This document shows, piece after piece, positions 15,909 through 24,662 of a DNA stretch of 58,419 nucleotides. Origin of the DNA: Lachnospiraceae bacterium (GTDB lineage Bacteria; Bacillota; Clostridia; Lachnospirales; Lachnospiraceae). The stretch lies in the NCBI GenBank assembly GCA_017938145.1, contig JAGBCB010000016.1, positions 1 through 58,419 on the forward strand. The letters run 5' to 3'. The position numbers and the translations under genes are program-made. Under the pieces are notes generated by a model. The model was not told where the DNA came from, did not search any database, and saw nothing but the letters and a program-made list of their open reading frames with translations. How positions within the stretch are numbered: position 1 is the first letter of the stretch; each line of letters starts with the position of its first letter.

Positions 15909-16360
15909 TTGCCTGCTCCTTTCTCCTCCAAATATCCTCTTAATTTCTTTAACACCTGCTTCAGCCTCCGGTTCAAAGTAAACCGGGAGCATTCCTGCAA
16001 TTCGCAGATGACCTTTACCGGCACCTCGTTGACAAAGCGAAGTAGTACCAATTCCCGTTCCATGGAAGTAAGCTTTGCAAGTGCGCACCGCATATCCAGT
16101 CCTTCCACAATAGCTTCCTCTGCACTCTCTATTGGCAGTTCTTCCGGTAATTCCTCCGACACCCGCTTCCGGTATTCATCTATACAGAGATTTCTGGCAA
16201 TGGTATATAAATAATTCAGTTCCTTTCCATTCTCTTTATATGTACTGTTTTCTAGAAAGCGAAGAAAGGTTTCCTGGGTAATGTCTTCTGCCACTGCCGC
16301 ATTGTTTACTTTATAATAACAGTAACGATAGATTTTATCATATTGTGCCTCGTAATCCAT
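15905..16360 (-). CDS. RNA polymerase sigma-70 family (ECF-type) factor
   Basis: 151 residues with region 2 (YDKIYRYCYYKVNNAAVAEDITQETFLRFL, given here in parts: YDKIYRYCYYKV and AEDITQETFLRF) and region 4 (LTSMERELVLLRFVNEVPVK). GGAAGGGGG fits the ATG at 16360 better than the upstream in-frame start. The region-4 helix-turn-helix is less canonical than usual (ICELQECSRFTLNRRLKQ). It heads a four-gene operon with a membrane protein and an ABC exporter. No classical zinc-binding anti-sigma gene follows. Confidence 0.9.
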   Translation of the reverse strand: MDYEAQYDKIYRYCYYKVNNAAVAEDITQETFLRFLENSTYKENGKELNYLYTIARNLCIDEYRKRVSEELPEELPIESAEEAIVEGLDMRCALAKLTSMERELVLLRFVNEVPVKVICELQECSRFTLNRRLKQVLKKLRGYLEEKGAGK

Positions 16361-16431
16361 GGTTCCCCCTTCCCTTTTTCTCAAAGAAAATCTGCCGGCG
16401 TTTTTCTTTCTATCCTGTTTAACGAAAATAT

Positions 16432-16450
16432 CCCCCGCAATGTGCGGGGG
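16432..16450 (-). terminator. Terminator of the LytTR-DUF3021 operon
   Basis: CCCCCGC-AATGT-GCGGGGG, a 7-bp GC-rich stem with a 5-base loop, followed on the minus strand by ATATTTTCGTT. It separates the DUF3021 gene from the sigma operon. Confidence 0.75.
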
Positions 16451-16471
16451 AAAGAAAAAAATTTTATATTT

Positions 16472-16927
16472 TCAAATTTCTTTTGCAAGCCTTGCGTTTA
16501 TCTCGGCCACTTCTTTTTTTGTAATATGGTACCCAACAATAGACATAACCACATAAGTCAATGCAAAACCACCAATGGTACTAACTAATGCCGCAGGATA
16601 GCGGTATAGCTGCCACACAAAACAGATGACAGGTATCCAAACCACCCCGGTGAGTAAAAAATAAATAATATTCTGCAAAATAAATCCAAGTTCGATCTTT
16701 TCGTAAATTATGGTTGCTGCCGCAAAGGTGGCTCCAATCAGCCCGTGGCACAGCACCGCAACTCCCAAGGCCAGCGTTTCCGACGGAAACAACGCCAGAT
16801 ATTCCGGCGTCATGCAGGAAAAATCATTCCGTCCCAATAATACATTGCCAACCAGCTCCAGCAACATATAAACTACCAGTCCGCAGCAGCAGGAAATGGC
16901 AAAACTAAAGGATATTCTTTTTAACAT
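16472..16927 (-). CDS. DUF3021 family membrane protein
   Basis: 151 residues with four predicted membrane helices: SFAISCCCGLVVYMLLELV, LALGVAVLCHGLIGATFA, FILQNIIYFLLTGVVWIPVI and LVSTIGGFALTYVVMSIVG. The size, topology and place right behind a LytTR regulator match DUF3021 proteins, which commonly accompany LytTR DNA-binding proteins and may modulate them. The gap to the LytTR gene is 18 bases. Confidence 0.85.
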   Translation of the reverse strand: MLKRISFSFAISCCCGLVVYMLLELVGNVLLGRNDFSCMTPEYLALFPSETLALGVAVLCHGLIGATFAAATIIYEKIELGFILQNIIYFLLTGVVWIPVICFVWQLYRYPAALVSTIGGFALTYVVMSIVGYHITKKEVAEINARLAKEI

Positions 16928-16945
16928 TACGTTCTTCCTCCCTGA

Positions 16946-17395
16946 TTACCCTTTGATACCAAGAATTTGCTTTAATTTCGTTACATTACGTCTGGACGTA
17001 TAGGTTTCCGTACCATCCGATAAAATTACCTTAATGGTTCCTGTGATGCTTAAATCCAACCGATTTATTTTCTTTAAATTTACTATTTCGGATTTGGAAA
17101 TACGGAAAAACTGCTCCTCATCCAGTCGTTCTTCCAACTCATACAGTTTTTCCTGGGTGCTGTAAATACCCTTGGCATCCTGCACCATAACCCTTTGGTT
17201 TTCTGTATAAATCCGTTGAATATCCCGGGTAGGAAGCATTATTTTTTCTCCCCTAAAATCTGTAACCGCAATCCCCTCATTTACAAAAGCGGAAATGTCC
17301 TCCACCAACTGCTGTACCTGAGGTGTCAGCTCTTTATTACACACCTGAATTTCCGGTATTTCAAAACTTTTATCAATCCGTGCCCTGACTTTCAT
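16946..17395 (-). CDS. LytTR family DNA-binding protein
   Basis: 149 residues with a short N-terminal region and a C-terminal LytTR domain (GEKIMLPTRDIQRIYTENQR, QFFRISKSEIVNLKKINRL, SRRNVTKLKQILG). It lacks a receiver domain, as is usual for LytTR-DUF3021 pairs. It is divergent from an ABC exporter, and two LytTR-type direct repeats lie in the 193-base gap. I infer it activates the exporter and possibly its own operon. Confidence 0.92.
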   Translation of the reverse strand: MKVRARIDKSFEIPEIQVCNKELTPQVQQLVEDISAFVNEGIAVTDFRGEKIMLPTRDIQRIYTENQRVMVQDAKGIYSTQEKLYELEERLDEEQFFRISKSEIVNLKKINRLDLSITGTIKVILSDGTETYTSRRNVTKLKQILGIKG

Positions 17396-17486
17396 GCGCT
17401 TCTCCCTATCTGTGGTACTTGCCCGTAAAAAGCGTACCTCTCCAGTACATTATCTAACAAAACATCCTTTGATGCAAGTACCAAAA

Positions 17487-17556
17487 CTACCGTTTACCTT
17501 TTAAAATCTACCGTTCACCCCAATATTGATGCTTTTTCAAAATAAAATGATATAGT
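17487..17556 (+). promoter_or_regulatory. LytTR direct repeats and weak promoter of the ABC exporter
   Basis: CTACCGTTTACC (17487-17498) and CTACCGTTCACC (17508-17519) are spaced 21 bp apart, two helical turns, and match the LytTR-type consensus. Downstream, TTGATG (17526-17531) and TATAGT (17551-17556) are separated by 19 bases. An over-long spacer is typical of activator-dependent promoters such as those used by AgrA. Confidence 0.7.
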
Positions 17557-17588
17557 TCTACTCATAAAACAACTTTTGGAGGAAAACT

Positions 17589-18314
17589 ATGGAAGCCATA
17601 AAGACCGTCAATCTGACTAAAAAGTATAAAGATTTCGTTGCTGTTGACAACTTGAATCTGCAAATCAATCAAGGAGAATTATTTTCTTTACTTGGCGTAA
17701 ACGGCGCCGGAAAGACAACAACCATCAAAATGCTGTCCTGCCTGACTAAGCCTACCGCCGGCGATGCTTTTGTTGGCGGAAGCAGCATCACACAGGACGA
17801 AATAAATGTAAAGCAGGTAATCGGTGTATCTCCGCAGGAGACCGCAGTTGCCCCTAATCTAACCGTAAAAGAAAATCTGGAGCTCATGTGCGGTATCCAC
17901 GGCTTTTCCAAAGAAAAAAGCAGGGAAAAAGTTGCTGAGCTTGCAACGCAGTTTAACCTTCAGAATATTCTGACCAAAAAAGCAGGAAAGCTCTCCGGAG
18001 GTTGGCAGCGCAGAGTCAGCATTGCCATGGCACTCATCAGTGAGCCATCCATTCTATTTCTCGATGAACCAACCTTAGGCCTTGATGTACTTGCCAGAAG
18101 CGAGCTGTGGGATGTTATACGAACCTTAAAAGGGAAAATAACCATCATTCTTACTACCCACTATATGGAAGAAGCAGAAGCTCTCTCCGACCGTATCGGA
18201 ATCATGAAAAACGGAAAATTATTAGTTACCGGAACAGCACAGGAACTTATGGAAAAAGCATCCACAGACCGGTTTGAAAACGCATTTATTACCATTGTAA
18301 AGGAGGCAAACTAA
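17589..18314 (+). CDS. ABC transporter ATP-binding protein
   Basis: A 241-residue ATPase with Walker A GVNGAGKTTT, Q-loop VSPQETAVAP, signature LSGGWQRRVSIAM, Walker B SILFLDEPTLGLD and switch His TTHYMEEAE. It groups with ABC-2 drug or peptide exporters. AGGAGG-like TTTGGAGGA precedes the ATG. It is co-transcribed with the permease one base later. The divergent LytTR gene suggests inducible export. Confidence 0.93.
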   Translation: MEAIKTVNLTKKYKDFVAVDNLNLQINQGELFSLLGVNGAGKTTTIKMLSCLTKPTAGDAFVGGSSITQDEINVKQVIGVSPQETAVAPNLTVKENLELMCGIHGFSKEKSREKVAELATQFNLQNILTKKAGKLSGGWQRRVSIAMALISEPSILFLDEPTLGLDVLARSELWDVIRTLKGKITIILTTHYMEEAEALSDRIGIMKNGKLLVTGTAQELMEKASTDRFENAFITIVKEAN

Positions 18315-18315
18315 G

Positions 18316-19047
18316 ATGAGAATGTTAACCTTTGCCAAACGCTGTACTAAAGAAATTTTACGCGACCCGTTAAATCTGATGTTCGGTCTGGGATTTCCGG
18401 TTATATTGTTACTGCTCCTTTCCGCCATCCAGGCTAATATTCCTGTGGATTTATTCCGAATTGAGCACCTGTCTCCCGGAATTGCCGTGTTTGGTCTTTC
18501 CTTTATGACATTATTCTCCGCCACCTTACTTGCCAGGGACAGAGAAACCTCCTTCCTGCAGCGGTTATACACTACGCCGTTAAAATCCATGGACTTCATT
18601 CTGGGATATATCCTACCGATTATCCCGATTGCATTAGCACAAAGCATCATCTGTTTTCTTATCGCAGTTTTACTCGGCCTGCCGGTTACTGTAAACATCC
18701 TTTTTGCGGTATCTATGATGCTTCCTGTCTCCCTTTTTTACATTTCCCTTGGACTTCTTTGCGGCAGTATTTTTAATGTAAAACAGGTTGGCGGCATCTG
18801 CGGCGCCCTGCTTACTAACCTTTCTGCCTGGCTTTCCGGCATATGGTTCGATTTGGAACTGGTGGGCGGAGCCTTTAAGAAAATCGCAAATCTGCTGCCA
18901 TTTATTCATGCCGTGGAACTGGAGCGTGCCATGATGAGCGGAAACTTCTCCGAGGCCTTCCCGCACCTCTTCCCGGTTCTCGCCTATGCATTTATTACTA
19001 CCATTGGCGCCATTTTACTATTCTTACGGCAAATGAAACGACAATAA
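18316..19047 (+). CDS. ABC-2 type transporter permease
   Basis: 243 residues with six hydrophobic helices and the ABC-2 arrangement of an N-terminal amphipathic region (FAKRCTKEILRDPLNLMFG) followed by paired helices. AAAGGAGG lies in the end of the ATPase gene and the intergenic gap is one base. It forms the membrane half of the exporter with the ATPase. The substrate is unknown. Confidence 0.9.
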   Translation: MRMLTFAKRCTKEILRDPLNLMFGLGFPVILLLLLSAIQANIPVDLFRIEHLSPGIAVFGLSFMTLFSATLLARDRETSFLQRLYTTPLKSMDFILGYILPIIPIALAQSIICFLIAVLLGLPVTVNILFAVSMMLPVSLFYISLGLLCGSIFNVKQVGGICGALLTNLSAWLSGIWFDLELVGGAFKKIANLLPFIHAVELERAMMSGNFSEAFPHLFPVLAYAFITTIGAILLFLRQMKRQ

Positions 19048-19050
19048 TAA

Positions 19051-19088
19051 AAAAGCTTTACATATGCGTCTGCATATGTAAAGCTTTT
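19051..19088. terminator. Strong bidirectional terminator
   Basis: A perfect 17-bp inverted repeat (AAAAGCTTTACATATGC and its complement) with a GTCT loop lies between the convergent ABC permease and HD-GYP genes. The A/T ends give a T-tract in both directions. Confidence 0.92.
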
Positions 19089-19104
19089 ATTTTGTTCCAA
19101 GTGA

Positions 19105-20298
19105 TTAAGCATAGTCTTTCTCTTCGATAATTCGAAGCATATATTTTACAATTTCCGGATCAAACTGCTTTCCGGCATTTTCCTGTAATTCTTTTTTAAT
19201 GGTATCCATAGAGAGACGCTTTCTGTAACAGCGGTCACTGTTCATAGCGTCGAAAGAATCGGCAACGCAGATAATCCGGGCATACAGCGGAATATCGGTA
19301 TCGCTTAATCCTTCCGGATAACCTTTTCCATCGTAACGTTCATGGTGATACAATGCACCATCACGGATTCCCGGAATAGAAGTCATGTTTTCCAAAATTT
19401 TACCGCCCAGAACCGTATGCTGCTCAATGATTTCGCGTTCCTCCGCTGTTAATTTATCCGGCTTATTTAAAATGTAATCCGGAATACCCATCTTTCCACA
19501 GTCATGCATTAAGGCAATGTAACTTAACTGACGTATTTCATCCTCTTCCAAATGCATTTTCTTGGCCAGCTTAACCGAATACGCAGATACTCTGGTGGAA
19601 TGACCTCTGGTGTATTCGTCCTTAGCATCGATAAAATTAGCCAAGGTCATCATGGTTTCTACAATGATTTTTTCATCGTTAATACGGCGCTGTTCCAACT
19701 TTCTGGTGCGGACAGCAAAGGCAATCTGCCATGCCAAAACAATGCATCCTGCCAGCAACAACACTAAGCCAATATACAGCAACGGATAAGAAGCAACTGT
19801 AGCGTATTTATGTCCGCGGACCACAAAATCAGTCAGTTCCAATACCTTGTTGGAGTATACAATAAAACCAAAGCCCTCTGTAGCATCCGGCTTAACCCAG
19901 GCAATATCTAAATCCTCCTGTGGCTTAAAATATATTTTTCCGTTTTCGTTGGTATATTCACCATTCCAGGAACTATCAATTTTTGCTTCTGAAGGAAGAA
20001 GGATTTCCAACTCCCAATTCATAAGTGCTGCATTCATATGGTTCTGAACAAAACCGTCATACTGGGCACCATAACACGGTCCCAAACCTATTTTGTCCTT
20101 ATCCTGCCAGGATTTTGTAACCTCAATCCACACAGAAACATCCTGCGAAGTTTCGTTTTCTGCTGAGATTTCCAAAAAGACTTCTTTATTACGGTCTGTC
20201 CATATTTGAATAGCAAGCCCCACGAAACACAGTACTGCCAAAAGCAATACTACACAGGCTCCTGTATACTTTTTCATTTGTTCCTTATGCAAATTCAC
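19105..20298 (-). CDS. Membrane HD-GYP domain protein, probable c-di-GMP phosphodiesterase
   Basis: 397 residues: an N-terminal TM helix (~11-31), an extracellular beta-rich domain (~35-165), a second TM helix (~170-192), then an HD-GYP domain. Catalytic motifs are intact: RGHSTRVSAYS, HDCGKMGIPD, HTVLGGKILE, HHERYDGKGYPEGL and ADSFDAMNSDR. HD-GYP enzymes hydrolyse c-di-GMP. The outer domain has WELEILLPSEAKI and SWNGEY, resembling a family-2 carbohydrate-binding module, so it may sense a glycan. A GTG start follows AGAGGT; an ATG seven codons later has AAGGA. It lies 13 bases after the DegV gene. Confidence 0.9.
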   Translation of the reverse strand: MNLHKEQMKKYTGACVVLLLAVLCFVGLAIQIWTDRNKEVFLEISAENETSQDVSVWIEVTKSWQDKDKIGLGPCYGAQYDGFVQNHMNAALMNWELEILLPSEAKIDSSWNGEYTNENGKIYFKPQEDLDIAWVKPDATEGFGFIVYSNKVLELTDFVVRGHKYATVASYPLLYIGLVLLLAGCIVLAWQIAFAVRTRKLEQRRINDEKIIVETMMTLANFIDAKDEYTRGHSTRVSAYSVKLAKKMHLEEDEIRQLSYIALMHDCGKMGIPDYILNKPDKLTAEEREIIEQHTVLGGKILENMTSIPGIRDGALYHHERYDGKGYPEGLSDTDIPLYARIICVADSFDAMNSDRCYRKRLSMDTIKKELQENAGKQFDPEIVKYMLRIIEEKDYA

Positions 20299-20311
20299 TT
20301 AGATTACCTCT

Positions 20312-21169
20312 TTATTCTCCTGCAATAAACAGAACACCCAGAGTTCCCGGCCCGCAATGGCTGGTAATTACACTGCCGGCGCGAGTAACAAGAATTTCAT
20401 TAAAATGGCCCAATGCAGTAAGTTCTGCCTTAACCGCATCGATAATTTCTGCTTCACATCCGGAATGGGTAATAAACACCCGATCTGCCTTTGCAAGTTT
20501 TAATTCTTCTTCCATGTCCTTCACATACTCAATGAGGACACGATTCATTTTACCACGATATTTCTTTCCTGGCAACATTTTACCGTCAATTACGGAAATA
20601 AGAGGATGTAATTTTAACGCTCCGCCTGCCAAAGCAGCAAGTCCGCTGCAACGGCCGCCTCTGTGAAGATAGGTCAGTGTATCCACCACGAAGCTTGCCC
20701 GCACTCTTGGTGTGATATTACTAATTTTCTCCACAATATCTTTTGCATCCATGTCCTGCTCCGCAAGAATCGCAGCTTCAATAATCTGAAGTCCGATTCC
20801 GGTGGACAAGTTCTTAGAATCTACTACGAATACTTTGTCTTCCGCTTCCAGCTCCTGCACTGCCAGGCGAAGTACATTTCCTGTAGAGGACATCTGGTCG
20901 GAAATGCAGAAACAGATAACAGATTCTGCATTTTTCAATGCTGCTTCCAAAACATCGGTAGCTTCCGCCGGCGAAACAGCAGAAGTCTTTGGAGTTGCTT
21001 TGTTTTCATCGGACCAACGGTAAATATCATCCGGTGAAATATCTACTCCGTCAGAATATTCTTTGTCTCCTAAATGAATATGTAACGGAAAGGTTTTAAT
21101 CTGGTATCTTTCCTTTAACTCTACTGATAAATCACATGTTGTATCTGCAATAATGGCTACCTTTTTCAT
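20312..21169 (-). CDS. DegV family fatty-acid-binding protein
   Basis: 285 residues starting IIADTTCDL, the DegV signature, with SPAEATDVL and the fatty-acid-pocket region TLTYLHRGGRCSG. DegV/FakB proteins bind a fatty acid and in some bacteria present it to FakA kinase; no fakA is seen here. It lies between c-di-GMP synthesis and degradation genes, which may be coincidental. A GGACAATTGTCC palindrome precedes it. Confidence 0.93.
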   Translation of the reverse strand: MKKVAIIADTTCDLSVELKERYQIKTFPLHIHLGDKEYSDGVDISPDDIYRWSDENKATPKTSAVSPAEATDVLEAALKNAESVICFCISDQMSSTGNVLRLAVQELEAEDKVFVVDSKNLSTGIGLQIIEAAILAEQDMDAKDIVEKISNITPRVRASFVVDTLTYLHRGGRCSGLAALAGGALKLHPLISVIDGKMLPGKKYRGKMNRVLIEYVKDMEEELKLAKADRVFITHSGCEAEIIDAVKAELTALGHFNEILVTRAGSVITSHCGPGTLGVLFIAGE

Positions 21170-21197
21170 TATTCTCCCTCGTCTTTCTGCTTTATTC

Positions 21198-21209
21198 GGA
21201 CAATTGTCC
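21198..21209. promoter_or_regulatory. 12-bp palindrome upstream of the DegV gene
   Basis: GGACAATTGTCC is perfectly palindromic and lies ~30 bases before the DegV ATG. A possible operator; no clear promoter is seen around it. Confidence 0.35.
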
Positions 21210-21257
21210 TATTTCCACAAAAAACACTTTATCACATGAATCTCAACTCAACTTCAA

Positions 21258-23105
21258 CTAGCGTTTTGCTTTTATTGCATTTTTCATTTCGTACATCAAA
21301 TTATCTGCCTTCGCCAGGTAATCATCCAGGTCCGCATCCTCTTCCGGATTTGTAACTACTATACCTATACTGACGGAAATGCCGGAACGTTCTACTTCCA
21401 TGAGTACATTCTTTTTATATTCTTCTGCTTTTTCTTTTGTAGCATACGGAAAGAACACCACAAACTCATCACCGCCAAAGCGGTAGGAATATCCGTTTTC
21501 CGGTTGCAATTCCAATAAAATTTTGGCAATTCTTTTTAAAATAGTATCACCAAACTCATGTCCCATGGAATCATTGATTTCTTTGAAATAGTTTACATCA
21601 AAAAAAGCCAGACAGCAAGCAGTCTTTTCTTCCTGATATTTTTTGAATGCAGGTCCTATCATCTCTGTATACGCCATACGGTTATATAAACCGGTCATCG
21701 GATCCCTGTTGTAAACCTCTTCTAAACGCTGGTTAATGGTTTCCAGCTGAATCTGCTTAAACATAGCTTCCAATGATCTGGCGCATCCGCTTTGAATATC
21801 ATAAAAATACGGATCATAATATAAAAAGCGGGCGTTCTTTACTATGGTATAACCCACCGTATACTGACGGAAATGCAACGGAGTAAACATATACGCTGTG
21901 CCCGGTTCTGCTTGTGCCAGGTGTTCATGCAGCGCTTCCGGACTTTCAAAGGAAACCGGAACGTTGTTTTCCGATGCATACGCCACCACCATCTGCTCTT
22001 TGGCATAGCCTTTGGTGGGCAATTTGCGTTCGTCTATACCTTCCCACAAACGCTTATCCAACACTGCATAAAACGCATCACTGTCGTGGTTTATCACATA
22101 ACGGGACATTTCATGGAAAATCCCGTAAAAGTCCGTGCAATCCGCCATACGGCCTTCCATTGCTACTCTTTGCTCGTCTTCTACCTGCGCCTGCGTATTG
22201 TAAATGATCTGACCCTTAATATACTGGCGGTAATCTACAGTGTTATTATTTGCACAACCGCAGCTTTCTCCGAAGGAACAGGTTGTCGGGACGAAATGGA
22301 AACTTTCCACCGCTCTTCCAGACCAAAGTTCATGGAACATATCAACAATAGACGCAGCGATTTTTCCCCTGTCATTATTTACCGTAGTAATCTGCGGATA
22401 GAAATACGCCGCCTTCTCCATATTGTCAAAGCCGGTAACAATAAAGTCCTCCGGTACACTGTAACCCAATTCCATTGCTCTGGCACACAAACCTGCAGCA
22501 ATATTATCATTTGCACAGATAATGGCATCCGGAAACGGTATTGCCTCATTAACCAGGCGGTCCATATACTTCACACCGCTGGAATACTCATAATCGCCAA
22601 ACCAGGTGTCCTGCTCAATCAATCCGTTTTCTAAAATAAAGCTTTTAAAAGCCGTCATTCTGGAGTAGTTTTCATAGTGTCCCTTAGGCCCTCCGGCATA
22701 TAAAAACCGTACACAGCCGTGCTCCTTATGCAGATGCTCCATCAGTTCCTTAATAGGCGTCGTATTGTCAATACCCACGTAATAACAATTGTCCATGGCG
22801 TGACCAATGCTGATTACCGGCACCTCAATTTTTTGAAGTATGCAGGCAAGCTCCTGCTGCCGTTCCTTGTCAGTTGTAAAATTGCAGTCCAACACAACAC
22901 CGTCAAATTCATTTAACTCCGGCAAACGGAAAATATTGTACTCACCTAAATTATATTTTTTCTCTCTGCGCCAGTTTCCGTAACAATTATACTGATATAT
23001 ACAAATGTCCTCATCCAACTCACGGATACGGTTAATAATTCCGTCTACCCAGGCGTATGTTACCATACGTTTCCAGCCGTCGGTAAGCATTGCTATTTTT
23101 TTCAT
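21258..23105 (-). CDS. Cytoplasmic diguanylate cyclase with LacI-type sensor domain
   Basis: 615 residues. Residues ~1-290 resemble a LacI/periplasmic-binding-protein fold (IAMLTDGWKRMVTYAWVDGI, then DAIICANDNIAAG and VPEDFIVTGFDN), without signal peptide or DNA-binding domain. A middle region of ~150 residues is followed by a GGDEF domain with DPMTGLYNRMAY and an intact active site FGGDEF. It should make c-di-GMP in response to a soluble ligand, perhaps a sugar. GGAGGT precedes the ATG at 23105, which overlaps the stop of the acetyltransferase gene as ATGA. Confidence 0.9.
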   Translation of the reverse strand: MKKIAMLTDGWKRMVTYAWVDGIINRIRELDEDICIYQYNCYGNWRREKKYNLGEYNIFRLPELNEFDGVVLDCNFTTDKERQQELACILQKIEVPVISIGHAMDNCYYVGIDNTTPIKELMEHLHKEHGCVRFLYAGGPKGHYENYSRMTAFKSFILENGLIEQDTWFGDYEYSSGVKYMDRLVNEAIPFPDAIICANDNIAAGLCARAMELGYSVPEDFIVTGFDNMEKAAYFYPQITTVNNDRGKIAASIVDMFHELWSGRAVESFHFVPTTCSFGESCGCANNNTVDYRQYIKGQIIYNTQAQVEDEQRVAMEGRMADCTDFYGIFHEMSRYVINHDSDAFYAVLDKRLWEGIDERKLPTKGYAKEQMVVAYASENNVPVSFESPEALHEHLAQAEPGTAYMFTPLHFRQYTVGYTIVKNARFLYYDPYFYDIQSGCARSLEAMFKQIQLETINQRLEEVYNRDPMTGLYNRMAYTEMIGPAFKKYQEEKTACCLAFFDVNYFKEINDSMGHEFGDTILKRIAKILLELQPENGYSYRFGGDEFVVFFPYATKEKAEEYKKNVLMEVERSGISVSIGIVVTNPEEDADLDDYLAKADNLMYEMKNAIKAKR

Positions 23106-23905
23106 CCGTACACCTCCATATACCATTCTTCCGGTATTGCATCTCTTTCAATAAAACAGTTTGGTTCCTTAGTCAGAATCCGCCCTGTCACTTCATATAG
23201 TTTTGCCGCTTCACACAAAATACATTCCGCATCACCCAGCCGTACGGTTTTAGCCGCACCAGCCTTTTCATATCCGCTCTTCATTTTATCATAATCTTCC
23301 GAAATATGCGGATTGATTCTGTTGTAATGGCGGTACATATCCACGTTCTTAACACTGCCGTCCGGCATCTTTATCTGAAACCTTACCTGCTTATCCGTAA
23401 AACGTTCCGGAATGTTGAAAGCCTCCTCAATGCTGTGGATATAAGTGTTTCTTGTATGTGTCACGCCCAGCAGTAAAATTTTTGCGTTAATATCCTTTAA
23501 CCGGCCCCAGCAGCCTTCCGGCGGACAAGGTGTAGTGCAGTTTTCTTCTCCTTTGATATATTCCTCTGCACCATTTCCGTACACTGCAACACTATGGGTA
23601 GGATGCAGGGAACGCACTACGCCCGGACGCTTTCTGAAAAGCTCCGGTAAGATACCAACACATACCGGTTCTGTTTCCGGGTCAAAGAACGAATACTTTG
23701 CGCCCATCTGCTGCCAGGTGTGGGTTGGCAAAATCAGAAGCCCCTCCGGTACTGCTTCCATCAAAGCGTCCAACACGGTATCAGCCCCCCCCTGTACCGG
23801 TCCTAAGGATTTCATGGAGGAATGTACCAGCAAATTATCCGTTGATTGAATCCCCATGTCACGAAGCTGCTGTAATAATTGTTCCTTTGTATATTCCTGT
23901 AACAT
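23102..23905 (-). CDS. AAC(3)-family aminoglycoside N-acetyltransferase-like protein
   Basis: 267 residues with AAC(3) family landmarks: LLVHSSMKSLGPVQGGADTV near the N-terminus, LLILPTHTW, RSLHPTHSVAVYG, and ILLLGVTHTRNTYIHSIEE. The family transfers acetyl from acetyl-CoA to the 3-amino group of aminoglycosides, but chromosomal clostridial members may have other substrates. AGGAGA fits the ATG at 23905. It is translationally coupled (ATGA) to the diguanylate cyclase, which points to a metabolic or signalling role rather than acquired resistance. Confidence 0.85.
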   Translation of the reverse strand: MLQEYTKEQLLQQLRDMGIQSTDNLLVHSSMKSLGPVQGGADTVLDALMEAVPEGLLILPTHTWQQMGAKYSFFDPETEPVCVGILPELFRKRPGVVRSLHPTHSVAVYGNGAEEYIKGEENCTTPCPPEGCWGRLKDINAKILLLGVTHTRNTYIHSIEEAFNIPERFTDKQVRFQIKMPDGSVKNVDMYRHYNRINPHISEDYDKMKSGYEKAGAAKTVRLGDAECILCEAAKLYEVTGRILTKEPNCFIERDAIPEEWYMEVYG

Positions 23906-23952
23906 TTTATCTTCTCCTGTTTTATGAACCAAATAATCCTCTATAATAAAAT

Positions 23953-23994
23953 ATACCGTAAACTCTCCTCTTTTTCAAGAAAAGTTTACGGTAT
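23953..23994 (-). terminator. Terminator of the acyltransferase-DUF6320 operon
   Basis: 12-base arms (ATACCGTAAACT and complement) are followed on the minus strand by ATTTTATTATAG, directly after the stop at 24000. Confidence 0.75.
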
Positions 23995-23999
23995 GTGTC

Positions 24000-24662
24000 C
24001 TAAATATGAAATCTTCTGTATAACTCCTGTCCTGCCCTTCTTCCGCCAATCATCAGAGTTCCTATAAACAAGAAAACCGATACAATCAGAGGCAGGAACG
24101 CCATAATAAAATTATGTTCCAACCCTATCAGATAAAGTATCGCCGGTATCAAGCTAAATAAAATCATGGCAATCTGCCACATCAGGTAGCTTTGCCAGTT
24201 GCGACGATTCCATATCATCAGGGAAATAATGATAACATCCACCAGAAGAATTCCTCCGGATGCCACATAATCCACCGACCAGCCCCGGTAACCGGTAATA
24301 AAATCCACCGCCACCGTAATCAATACCGCCAACAGCACCAGCACAATGGTTTTAGCACGGTAGCCGGACTTTCCAAGCACTGCATAACGCAGTACCGTAT
24401 ACACATATAACAGGCCCAAACCCACCAGAACGCTCCAATGCACCTGGTTTTCACCGTGAAAATCAATGATGACAAGCAGGAACTCTACTACCAGGGCACA
24501 GAACAGATATAAGCGGGTGACAAATTTTAATTTTTGCGTTTTTTGTCTGGCATCCGGATACATGTTTTCCAGTTCTTCCGTCTGCTCCAGCACCGAATGA
24601 CACAATGGACAAAATTCGGTTTCATCCAAAATTTCCACATTACAATTTCTGCATTTACTCAT
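24000..24662 (-). CDS. Zinc-ribbon membrane protein (DUF6320-like)
   Basis: 220 residues with an N-terminal zinc ribbon CRNCNVEILDETEFCPLCHS, followed by about six hydrophobic helices and a short basic tail. It overlaps the upstream acyltransferase gene by 8 bases, so the two proteins are probably made together. DUF6320-type proteins often accompany condensation/acyltransferase proteins in Lachnospiraceae. The biochemical role is unknown, possibly membrane-lipid or alcohol ester metabolism. Confidence 0.75.
   Translation of the reverse strand: MSKCRNCNVEILDETEFCPLCHSVLEQTEELENMYPDARQKTQKLKFVTRLYLFCALVVEFLLVIIDFHGENQVHWSVLVGLGLLYVYTVLRYAVLGKSGYRAKTIVLVLLAVLITVAVDFITGYRGWSVDYVASGGILLVDVIIISLMIWNRRNWQSYLMWQIAMILFSLIPAILYLIGLEHNFIMAFLPLIVSVFLFIGTLMIGGRRAGQELYRRFHI

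Noticed and set aside
15909-16214. Plus-strand 101-codon frame
   Set aside because: Antisense to the sigma factor gene, which has clear family motifs and an RBS.
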